This document shows positions 22,341-34,300 of a stretch of 64,000 nt of DNA, piece after piece; the stretch's first letter is position 1; the number at the start of each line of letters is the position of its first letter. The notes beneath the pieces are model-generated. The model saw only the letters and a list, made by a program, of their open reading frames with translations. It was not told the origin of the DNA and searched no databases. Position numbers and translations under genes: made by a program. The stretch lies in assembly GCF_963576675.1 (NCBI RefSeq), contig NC_088918.1:43867501-43931500 (forward strand). The letters run 5' to 3'. The DNA is from Euphorbia lathyris (lineage: Eukaryota; Streptophyta; Magnoliopsida; Malpighiales; Euphorbiaceae).

Positions 22341-25300
22341 ATGGGTGTCGACGGTGGCGCGCAACCGGAGAAGGTAAAGATTGTAGCGACGTGGTTAGCG
22401 GTCGCAGTGGGAGTATGTTTATTAGGATTCTATTTGAAGGGCGGTGATTTGAAGCAATGGAGGAGAATGAGAAGGAAGAAGAAGAAGGTACGCGTTTACA
22501 TGGATGGTTGCTTCGACATGATGCATTACGGCCATTGCAACGCACTACGGCAGGCGCGTGCCTTAGGGGACGAATTGGTGGTGGGCGTGGTAAGTGACGC
22601 CGAGATCATAGCGAATAAAGGCCCCCCTGTTACCCCTCTCCACGAAAGAATGATAATGGTTAAAGCTGTTAAGTGGGTCGATGAGGTAATTTCCGACGCG
22701 CCTTATGCAATTACAGAGGAGTTCATGAAGAAACTTTTCGAAGAATACGATATCGACTATATCATACATGGGGATGATCCTTGTGTTCTTCCTGATGGAA
22801 CTGATGCCTACGCCCTCGCAAAGAAGGCCGGTCGTTATAAGCAAATTAAACGCACTGAAGGAGTTTCCAGCACCGATATTGTTGGTATTGCTTTTGTTCT
22901 TTGTTCTTCGTTCTTTGTTTTATGCTATGAGATTGATTTGAATTGTAAATTATGAATCAATTATGTGATATTTAATAGGTCGCATGTTGCTCTGCACGCG
23001 AGAGAGAACAATTACTGATAGTCACAAAAATTCATCTCTGCAAAGACAATTCAGTCATGGTCATGGTCAGAAATTGGAAGATGGTGGATCTGGAACTCGC
23101 GTTTCTCATTTTCTTCCTACTTCTCGCAGAATTGTTCAATTCTCCAATGGCAAGGTTTGCAGCACTCAATGATCTTTTTAATCTTTTCTTATACTGTTAT
23201 TTGTTCGAAGGTTGGGTCTAGTGGGTTTTCACCTGGGTAAATGAATTTATGTTCTCAGTGAACATTGTTTGGCATTTGATTTATCAATGCATGATGAAAC
23301 GTTTACCCTTGTGGTTGCAGGGGCCTTGTCCTGATTCTCGCATAGTTTATATAGATGGTGCTTTTGATCTTTTTCATGCTGGGCATGTTGAGGTATGTTA
23401 CGAAAAAGATCAAATTTTGGATTGTTCTTGTTCAAACGCTTTTCCCCTTGTTCTGATACTAAATAGAACCCCCTTTGGCGTGCCCATGAGAAGTCCATAG
23501 GACTATCCTCCAGTCTTTGCAGTTCGCTTCTATTTTTTGTATGTGGTTTTAAGTTGTTTGAAGTGTTACAGTTTCTATTTACTTTTACTTGCCATGACCT
23601 GAAACATGACTTCTTTTTCCTTTAGAACTTGATTTGTGTGGGCATGTGGGAGTAAATATCTGATTGTTTATGTAATATAGTATCTTAATCATTACTATGA
23701 GTACACATTGAGAGGAGAGATGACCTGGCTGATATGCAGTTGTAGTAGTCTGGTTTTGCGACATGAGTAGTCTGGTTTTGGGACATGCATGCTGATGGAT
23801 ATCATGATAACAAAGAAGTGAAACAGAGAAGAATTAAGAATATTCAAACACAAATAATAGCAATAACAATGGAGGAAATAAGGAATGCGTGTTATTTGGT
23901 ACCATATAGCCAAAAAGAAGGAAATACGAAGAAAGATAACCAGTAGAACCCTTCCTACTGTCCAAGCTCACAGCCGAATTCCAAAATAACCATAAAAAGC
24001 ATCTGTTTTCACAGCTATCAAAACCACTTATTTCCCCGCACTCACATTCTCCAAGAAATGGCTAACTCCTTCCACCATTAGCCTCCACATGTCTCCCTTT
24101 TTTCATCCGAGAATAAACTTTCCAAATCTTAGGCCTATGGGACAATTCATCAATTGGGGGCCCCTTATAACGATCCCTATCACTGTCGGCCTCTATAACA
24201 ACGGTCTTGTCTCAATATTGAACTCGGGAAATTGGTTGTGAATAGAATATTCATCTTCCCACGTGGCTTCATCATGATGAGGGCCCACATAATTAAATCC
24301 CACCTAGAATTGGAATCCTTATGCAATAAGGACATCAGTTCTAGCTGCCGCAAGTTGCATTCCAAAACAGATTTGGATTTCTTTATTTTTTTCCTTTAAA
24401 GTTTTAAATTTAATTGTTTTCCTTTTCCTTCAAGGCTTAGGACTATCTTAGCCTATAAATAAGCCTAATATTGTATTAGATTAGACAGATTGGATTAATA
24501 AAACTAAAAACGAGAGTTCTTCTCAGATTTTCTTGGTTTTGTCCAAGTGTTTTCTAGATTTCGATCTAGTGTTCATTATTTCTTTCCGTCGGGTTTTTGA
24601 TTAAACTCGCACCCGCGCACCCGCTGTATCAGTTGGTATCAGAGCCTCGTCGTCCTCCAGACTTCTAAGAGCTGAGAATATGGTCCAACCTAACAACACC
24701 GGTGAGCAAGTTCCAATGGCACAATTCAATAGTTTCGTGCAAGAGATGCGTGAAGCAATGCAAGCGATGCAAACACAAATCGAGCAACTAACTATCAACA
24801 GACAACCCAAAAGACAAGTGGAGAATGTTGAAGGGGAAGCTAATCCTCCCAATAATCACAATCGACGTCCTAGGGTTCGACGAAATATCGAAGTAGAGCC
24901 CGAACTTGACGATGATTTTGATATTTTTGATGATGAAGATGTTTTTAATCCGAGACGTAGAAATAATAATAGGAGGAACGATAGAGGGGACGAATACAAG
25001 ATTAAACTGGAACTACCTAGTTTCAATGGGGATTTAGATGTCGAAGGGTTTCTTGATTGGATTCATGAAGTTGAACGCTTCTTTGATTATGCTGAGGTTC
25101 CAGAATATAGAAAAGTTAAATTAGTCGCATATAGGCTAAAAGGGGGAGTTGCAGAATGGTGGGATCAGATGAATGAACGTCGAAGGAGGGGTGGTCAAGA
25201 ACCTATCTCCCTTTGGTACCAGATGAAGCAATTACTTAAAAGACGATTCTTACCTCCTGACTATGAACAATATATTTTTGAGGCTTACCAAAATTGTGTT

Positions 25301-28300
25301 CAGGGTAAAAGAAGCGTAATACTGCTGAATTTTATAGATTATCTGCTAGAGCTAATTTGTCGGAGACGGAAAGCCAACAAACTTCTCATTATTTAGGAGG
25401 TTTAAACCCAAATATTCGCGAGAGGATTGGGGTTCAGATGATCATTAAAGTTCAAGATGCTCGGGATTTGGCACTAAAAGCTGAACAATTGTTGAAAGAG
25501 AGGCCAAGGGAAACCTATCGGAGATATGGAGGCGAGAATTTTGCGAACAATCAACAAAGAACAATTGACAAGGGCAAATATGTGGCGGGATCAAGTGGAG
25601 CAAAACCAATCCAGAAAACCGGTAAAGACACACGTGATGAGCCGCAACATCGAGCTAAAGGAAACAACCTACCTCCTAAGACTAATAACGATCCCTATGC
25701 AAGACCACGATCTGGTAAGTGTTTCAAGTGCAACGAAACTGGGCACCACTCATGAGTGTCCAAAGAGGCGAACGGTAAATATGGTAGAGCAAAATGAAGA
25801 TGGAAACGATTTCGTTTGTACAGCTGACGAGAGTGAGGATGAAGATGATTGTGTTTTTGAGGAGGAATATCAAGTAGGTGTTATTCAACACTTAATGCTC
25901 ACCAAAAAGCATGATCAGGAACAGAGGCATCAATTGTTTCGAACCACATGTAGGGTTCAAGGAAAACTTTGCAGTTTAATTATTGATGGTGGCAGCCAAG
26001 AGAATATCATCAGCCGGAAAGCAGTTTGTAAGTTCGGATTGACCCCTGAGCCACATCCTGAACCTTACAACATCGGATGGATAAAAGATGTCGGTACAAT
26101 TCGAGTAACTCAAAGGTGTTCAGTTCCTATAACCCTTGGCAAATATTCTGATAATATTTATTGTGATGTTATTGATATGGATACTTGTCATGTTTTGCTT
26201 GGAAGGCCTTGGCAATTTGACTTAGATGCCTTACATGCTGGTAGGAAAAATACTTACCAATTTCTTAAGGATGGCGCAAGATATACGCTAATACCACAAG
26301 TTAAGAGGACAACTATGCAGCAGGAGACAATTCCAGACAAACAAGTTATGCTTGTTGGCGGAAAAGAGTTCTTGAATGAAAGCAGGGAAACACAAGTTAT
26401 GTATCTGTTGGTTATGAAAGGCGAAGAAATTAAAGGCGATCCTCAAGTCCAATTACCAGTGGAGGTGCAGAACATTTTGAAAGAATTTGCAGATGTTATT
26501 CCTGATGATTTACCTAAAGAATTGCCTCCTATGAGGAATATTCAACACCAAATTGATTTTGTTCCAGGTGCTAGTTTGCCTAATCTGCCACACTATAGGA
26601 TGAGTCCTAAAGAACAAGAAATTTTAAGAGCACAAGTGGAAGATTTACTTAACAAGGGACACATTCGAGAAAGTATAAGTCCATGTGCTGTACCTGCCTT
26701 GCTAACACCTAAGAAGGATAGGAGTTGGAGAATGTGCATTGATAGTCGTGCAATTAATAAAATCACAATTGGCTACAAATTTCCCATTCCAAGGCTTGAT
26801 GATATGTTAGACCAATTGAGTGGATCGATAATCTTCTCCAAACTAGATCTGCGCAGTGGTTACTATCAGATTCGGATTAAACCTGGACATGAATGGAAGA
26901 CTGCGTTTAAGACAAGGGATGGCTTATATGAATGGTTAGTAATGCCGTTTGGGTTAACTAATGCTCCGAGCACTTTCATGCGTCTCATGAACCAGGTATT
27001 ACGTCCTTTCATTGGAAAATTTGTTGTGGTGTACTTTGATGACATTTTAATTCATAGCAAAACCAATGAAGAGCATATTGAGCATTTAAAATTGGTGTTT
27101 AATGCATTAAGGGAAAATAAATTATATGCAAATTTGAAGAAATGCTCATTTATGTTAGAAGAATTACTATTTCTAGGATATGTTGTTGGGAAAGATGGGA
27201 TTAAAGTTGATGAAGAAAAGGTGAAAGCCATTCGGGATTGGCCAACACCAAAGTCTGTAGGAGACATCCGTAGCTTTCATGGCTTAGCTACATTCTATAG
27301 AAGATTCATTAGACACTTTAGTCCTATTGTAGCTCCATTAACCGAATGTCTCAAGAAAGGAAGGGGTTTTGTTTGGGGTGAAAAAGAAGAGCAGAGTTTT
27401 GCTTTAGTTAAGGAGAAATTGTGTACTGCTCCTGTTTTAGCTCTTCCTGACTTTGATAAACTGTTTGAGGTGGACTGTGATGCAAGTGGAATAGGCATTG
27501 GTGCTGTATTATCACAAGGGAAGCAACCTATTGCTTTCTTTAGTGAAAAACTGAGTGAATCGAGAATGAAGTGGGCAACGTATGATAAAGAGTTTTATGC
27601 TGTCGTTCGTGCCTTGAAGACTTGGGAACATTATTTGATTGGAAAGGAGTTCGTATTGTACACTGATCATCAAGCTCTAAAATATTTAAGTAGCCAGAAG
27701 CAATTGAGGAATGCTATGCACGCCAGATGGGCAGCCTTTGTTGATAAGTTTCCTTTCAAACTTATTCACAAGTCTGGTCAACAAAATCGTGTAGCTGATG
27801 CTTTAAGTCGTCGGGTACATCTCATTAAAACTCTTGCTATTGAAATTGATTCTTTTGATTCTATGAAAGAGTTGTATGCAGATGATAAAGATTTTAAAGC
27901 CATATGGGAGTTGTGTGTGACAAAGCAACCATGTGATGATTTTCATATACATGATGGGTTTTTCATGAAGGGGAATCAATTATGCCTGCCTGGTACTTCT
28001 ATTCGTGAGAAAGTCATTAGAGACTTACATGGAGGAGGTCTTTCTGGTCATTTTGGAAGAGATAAGACTATTGATGCTGTAAAGAGTCGTTATTATTGGC
28101 CAAAGTTGAGACGAGATGTTAACAATATAGTCATGAAGTGTTATGTCTGCCAAACTTCTAAGGGTGGAGTGAAGAATACTGGGCTATACATGCCGTTACC
28201 AGTACCAAGTACGATATGGGAAGATCTATCCATGGACTTTGTTTTGGGTTTACCCCGTACGCAAAGAGGCATGGATTCTGTTTTCGTAGTAGTTGATAGA

Positions 28301-31300
28301 TTTTCTAAAATGGCACACTTTCTTCCTTGCAAGAAAACTGCAGATGCATCATCTATTGCGAAGCTGTTTTTTCGAGAAGTTAGACTACATGGGGTTCCAA
28401 AATCTATTGTGTCGGATAGGGATACCAAGTTCTTGAGTCATTTCTGGAAGACTCTTTGGAGTTTATTTGATTCATCTCTGAAGTTTAGCAGCACAGCACA
28501 TCCTCAAACTGATGGGCAGACAGAAGTAGTGAATCGAACATTGGGCAACCTTCTAAGAGGGATATGTCAAGATAAGCCTAAAACTTGGGATTTTGCAGTT
28601 GCTCAAGCTGAGTTTGCATATAATAGTGTTGTTCATAGCGCTACCGGGAGAAGTCCTTTTTCTGTGGTGTACATGAAGGTACCAAATCATACTTTAGATC
28701 TTGTGAAGATACCCAAATCTACTGGGTTTAGTTCTTCTGCTGAAAAGTTAGCTCAAGAGGTCCAAGCGGTCCATGAAGATGTGAAAAAGAGGCTTGAAAA
28801 GAGGAATGCGAAGGTGAAGGAACAAGTTGATAAGCATCGAAAACTTCAAGTGTTCGAACCGGGTAACGAAGTTATGGTTTATTTGAGAAAAGAGAGGTTG
28901 GCACATGCCGCGAGTTCCAAACTTCAACCCAAGAAATACGGTCCTTTCAAAGTCCTAGAGCGGATTAATGCAAATGCCTACAAGATCGAGATGCCACAAT
29001 GGCTAAGGAAAATTTCTAATACTTTTAATGTGGCGGATTTGTCTCTCTATGTTCCTGATTGTGGGTTGGACTATCCAGACTTAAACTCGAGGTCGAGTTC
29101 TTCGAAAGTGGAGGTGAATGATGAGGGCCCACATAATTAAATCCCACCTAGAATTGGAATCCTTATGCAATAAGGACATCAGTTCTAGCTGCCGCAAGTT
29201 GCATTCCAAAACAGATTTGGATTTCTTTATTTTTTTCCTTTAAAGTTTTAAATTTAATTGTTTTCCTTTTCCTTCAAGGCTTAGGACTATCTTAGCCTAT
29301 AAATAAGCCTAGTATTGTATTAGATTAGACAGATTGGATTAATAAAACTAAAAACGAGAGTTCTTCTCAGATTTTCTTGGTTTTGTCCAAGTGTTTTCTA
29401 GATTTCGATCTAGTGTTCATTATTTCTTTCCGTCGGGTTTTTGATTAAACTCGCACCCGCGCACCCGCTGTATCACATCAACTGACCCCTTCACAATGAA
29501 TGAGCCATTGAGGGATTTGTTCATCGTGCTTAGAATCCGTTGAGCCAGGATGTGGGCTGGTATAAGGAGAGCAAAATCATCAAATTCTAAACCACGTGGC
29601 AATTACGCTTCAACCGTTAGCCAACACCAATAGCCCTTTTTAATAAGGAGACATGAAAAACGGGATGAATCTGGGCTGTATTAGGAAGGTGAAGACGATA
29701 AGCCGTAGCTCCAATCTTGGCAATGATCTGAAATGGGCCATAGCAATGAGCAACCAACTTAGGATTGATTCGATGAGAAACAGATTGTTGACAGTGAGCT
29801 CGAAGTTTCAAGAAAACCCAATCCTACTTCAAAGCTAATGTCTCTACCATGTTTGTCTTCCAAAACTTTCATTTTAGCCTGAGGATGCAATAAATGCTGT
29901 GGGAGCCTTTCGACCATAGACGATTTCAAAAGGGGTCGAGTTTGTAGATATATGGTAGGTAGGATTATACCAAAACTCGGTCCAGGATAGGCAAAAGGAC
30001 CATGTCTTTGGCTGGTCAGCAGTGAGACACCTCAAGTAAGTCTCTGAGCAGAGATTTGTGACCTCTGTTTGTCCGCCAGGCTTGGAGCTTAAAAATCTCA
30101 TTTGAAAAAGAACTCAGAAAAAGAGGATCTCTATCACTAAGGATAGATTTTGGAAAGCTGTGGAGTCTGATAAATTCCTTTAAGAATATTTCGGCCAAGG
30201 ACCGAGCTGAATAAGGATGTTTTAGAAGAATAAAATGGGAACTCCAGGGGCTGCAGTAATCCTCCAAGAGCAAGAGTGGAGGCCTTATAATGCTGACAGA
30301 CGCTACATTGCTACACCTAGAATTTTGGTCATACCAAACCAATGCAAATTGGAAGCTAGGCGCTTGTATTTACGATAAAACCCCCGAATGCCCAAGAGGA
30401 GAAGTAGAAGGAATGACAACTCGCCCTTTCTGATAGAGTTTACCTTGTTGCTCTTCAAACCCTGGCCAAGGAGTACGTGTACTCTGAGATCGTGGAGAAT
30501 TTTCTGAAGTTATCATCTTTCATGAATTGCACCCTTTCTGATAAGGAATCTGCTGCACGATTCTGGCTTTAGCAGATAGTGAATGGGTACCCTAATAGCT
30601 TGGCCAACCAATTCTGTTGATCAATCGTTGTATTTTTTAGACTGCATTAGAATTGCACCAATTCCACAACATGAGGCATCACATTCAATTTCAAAAGGCT
30701 GATTAAAACTGGGAAGGGTTAATACTGGAGCAGATGTCATACGTTGCTTAAGAGTGTCAAAGGCGTCTTGGGCTGCTTGATTTCATTTTAAGCTATCTTT
30801 CTTTGTTAAATCGGTAGGTGCCCTTGCTATTTTTCCATAATCTGCAATGAACTTTCTGTAATATCTAGTGAGCCCCCAAAATCCACAAACTCCTTTGACT
30901 AATGTGCCCAAGATAATCAATTGATGTTTGACCAAACTTGCACTTCTTTCGGTCAGCGACAAACTTGTCCTGGTCAAGAATAGTTAAAACTACTTTCAGG
31001 CATGACAGATGTTGCTTCGAGTCTGAACTGTACACTAATATGTCATCAAAGAAGACCAACACTAACTTTCTCAATGAAGGTAGGAATACATCATCTAGCT
31101 ACTTGAAAAGTAGCAGGAGCATTGGTTAAGCTAAACAACATGACCAGAAATTCATAGTGGCCGTTGTGCGTCTAAAAAGCTGTTTTCTCCACATCATTGT
31201 GTCACATAGAAATCTGATAGAATCTTGATTTTAAATTGATCTTTTAGAGAAAAATTGAGCCCCAAACAACTCATCAAATAATTCATCAACAACAGGAATT

Positions 31301-34300
31301 GGGTACTTATCTGGAATTGTTACCTGATTGAGTGCTCGATAATTGACACACATGCGCTATGATTGATCCTTCTTCTTGACCAAGATGACTGGATTAGAAT
31401 AGGCGCTTTAACAGGGCCTAATAATTCCCTGTTGGAGTATTTCCTCAACCTAAATTTTTGAAGTAGAGAATTCAACTACTGCTCTTGACCAGCATCCAAC
31501 AATGGGAAAGCTCCAATTGTCCCCTTACACCCTTCATCAGTAGGTAAGACTAATTGATCTTCAAGCCATACTTGTAAGGAAACAAGCAATTCCTTAGAAT
31601 GTGAGGCCCCTTTTAATTCCAACAACTTCACATTATTCCAGAAATATAGCAGCTTGGTCTGCTAATTGAAGACCACATTGCCCAACTTATGCAACAGCTC
31701 GATTCCCAGAATAAGATCCAATGGTCCCAAATCAAATACAAGGCCATCAATATGGCAAGAAAAAGGACCTAATTCAATAGGAATATCCTTGCATCTTTCA
31801 CTAATTCATACCTTAGACCCATCGCCTAAGTGAATGACCAGCCCCATGGTTGCTTAATTTCAAGACCCAGCGCACTTGCTAACTTCTTAGAGAGGAAATT
31901 ATGAGAAGCTCCCCTGTCAATTAACTGCAACACTGGAATTTCACACATTCGACCATGAAATTTCACCGTGTTTAACTGGTGCCAGTGACATCTGACAACC
32001 CATTGAATTCTAGGTTTTTGCACTCTCCATTATCCCTGAATTCTGCAGCTCTGGAGTAATCAAATCGGTATATTTCCCCTTTCTTCATCTACCTCTTCTC
32101 CAAAAGAACTCGTAGATGGCCCTCACTGCATTTATGACCTGGGGAATATTTATGTCCATAACTAAAACACAGCCCCTTTCTTCGACGATCTTCCCACTCT
32201 TTCTGGGACAAATTTCCCACACCTGAAGCATTACTAGTTTTGGAAGAATTAAGCGGTGGGTTTTGTTTGGGTGAAATTAGATTTGGGTTAGGCATGTTGG
32301 GTCGGGTTGAAATAGGGAATTCTGGTTCTATTTGAATAGCAGTCTGTTTGGAATAAGGGTTGGATTCTTGGGTATTGGGTTTCCACGTGAGAGTGAGGGC
32401 AGGTGTGACTAGAATACCGCACAACAGAATCCTTGGGCTGATGCCCTGTTTCTTGAGTTGTCTACTTTGTAACTTCTCCTTCATCAATCTCCTTACCCTT
32501 AGATTTTTCAAATTCAACGTTAAGTGTTCTATAGATTGTTGCAGTGTGCTCATCAGTTGTTGCATCGAAGCCTTGGAATGTGAGAATTTCTGACAGATTC
32601 AATCTTTTCATTCTGAGAATCCAAACGTGATTGCATCCTAGTGGCAATTTGTCCATCGATTCCCATCTCATATCCTGCCAGTCGGACCAATTGATGGATC
32701 TCACAATAACGAAGTAGAATATTCAAACACAAATAATAGCAATAACAAAGGAGGAAATAAGGAATGAGTGTTATTTGATACTAGGTAGCCAAAAAGGAAG
32801 GAACTACAAAGAAAGATAACTAGTAAAACCCCTCCTACTTTCCAAGCTTACAGCCGAATTCCAAAATAATCACACTGACATTCTCCCAGGAAATAACTAA
32901 CTCCTTCCACCATTAGCCTCCACGTGTCTCCCTTTTTTCTTCCTAGAATAAATCTCCAAATCTTAGGCCCATGGGACAATTTATCAATTGGGTGCCCTTA
33001 TCACGATCCCTATCACATGCATTCTCTCATTAGTTCAATTTTTTTTTATTAAATCATTCTCATTGCATTTGGGGATTCTTTTTTATTTTATAATTTATGT
33101 TGTTGCTGGTTGCAATAGAATCATAGTCATAGGTTTCGCATCAAGTGATGTATTGAACAAACTGTAGAATTTCCTATGAGACTTCTCTTGAAGGATGCTT
33201 TTGTTGTTGAATGAATGAAGTGGAATGCTGGTTCATCTTAATAGAAAATTGAAGCAGCAAAAGGGGCCATAAACAGATGATAGAATGATAATCTTTGATA
33301 TAAAAGATTAATCATTCATAAAGTGGAGTTAATTTTATTTGAATCTTATGTGAAAAGTTACGGTAGATGGATAAATCTACATCCCAATGGATGTGTGTCT
33401 ACTCTTAAGGTTTAGAATAGTAATAAGATGCTAGAAGGTGACTATGATCACCAAGTAATGAGTGATGGAGTAACAGTTTCAAAACTATTGCAGTGATCAG
33501 GCGATATCTTAACTTGATAGATGATTGTTATGAAAATAAAATATTCAAAATATGCATAGAAGTAATAAGTATTACTAATTTATGATGAAAGTAGTAAATT
33601 CCTCCATCCTTAGGTATGGTTCAGTTAGGTGAACTCAAGGAATTGAAAATAAATGGATGATGGAAAATTTGGATATGTTTCTAATAAGGATTAAATATTA
33701 CACCAAATTGTGATTAGTAGAAGTCTTGAAAGATGATTAAACAAGAAGAGGAATACTTCAATATGTGGTTGAAGTTGGTCATCCATGTCTTCGCTAACCA
33801 AAATCATTGTTTAGATACTCAGAGTTGCTCGAGGGCTTGGGGATTTTCTTCTTGTTGGAATTCACAATGATCAGACGGTCAGGTATCCTTCATACTATTC
33901 TTTTGGCTTTTTGTACCTCTATTATCTATACATTGCATGTTTTTGTATGCTCTCTTGAATACGATTATTGTACCTAGGGTTCAAGTGGATTGGAATCAAT
34001 AGAGTTCTATTTGAGCTCGAGCTTGACTCAATTCAAAATACTGTATTTCACCATAGCATTTTTTTTTTCCATCTCTGAATGGTGTATTTGTATTCAAGTT
34101 TATTTTTATTATAAAGTTTTATTAAAATATAAAATACGACAATGAGATATGGTATATCATATTTAAAATCACATATGTAAATAAATTAAATGCTTTATTG
34201 AGCTTGTGAGCTACTCAAGTCTGTGTTTACTATTCAAACTTGGTTTGTATCATTAACTTGCAAGTTGAGTTCAAGTAGCTCATGAGTAATGTGACTCGTT

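Larger units (their letters stand above)
24275..29475 (+). mobile_element. Young Ty3/gypsy chromovirus-like element (CRM/Galadriel-like)
   Basis: Complete 5201-bp element with two 357-bp LTRs (24275-24631, 29119-29475) differing by one base by eye (A versus G in 'aagcctaRtattg'). A perfect target duplication CATCA lies at 24270-24274 and 29476-29480. The primer-binding site matches initiator tRNA-Met. It lies in the older intronic chromovirus in opposite orientation and parallel to PECT1. Pol is open from protease to the integrase end and runs 22 bp into the 3' LTR, as known for CRM-type chromoviruses; the '[10 protein letters not shown]' ending also fits. Gag has two indels, so it is probably not autonomous. 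Confidence 0.92.
23793..33015 (-). mobile_element. Old Ty3/gypsy chromovirus in PECT1 intron 3
   Basis: Bounded by LTRs 23793-24182 and 32692-33015. Both begin TGATGGAT and end CCCTATCA on the + strand, with a perfect 5-bp duplication CATGC (23788-23792 and 33016-33020). Without the inner insertion it is about 4.0 kb, short for its type, so internal deletions are likely. It is antisense to PECT1. The coding region is heavily decayed. LTR lengths (390 and 324 bp) differ by indels, which points to an old insertion. Confidence 0.85.
23393..33814 (+). other. PECT1 intron 3 (about 10.4 kb)
   Basis: Donor GTATGT at 23393, acceptor TTGTTTAG ending at 33814. About 1.2 kb is ordinary intron (23393-23787 and 33021-33814, in which no feature was seen). 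The rest is the nested retrotransposon pair. Confidence 0.85.

Noticed and set aside
21942..22545. Frames reading Tyr-Ile repeats on both strands
   Set aside because: Products of the TA microsatellite, partly antisense to PECT1 exon 1.
25526..25756. Start of the long pol frame at ATG 25526
   Set aside because: This part is gag read in the wrong frame; the native polyprotein frame is restored only after the zinc knuckle.
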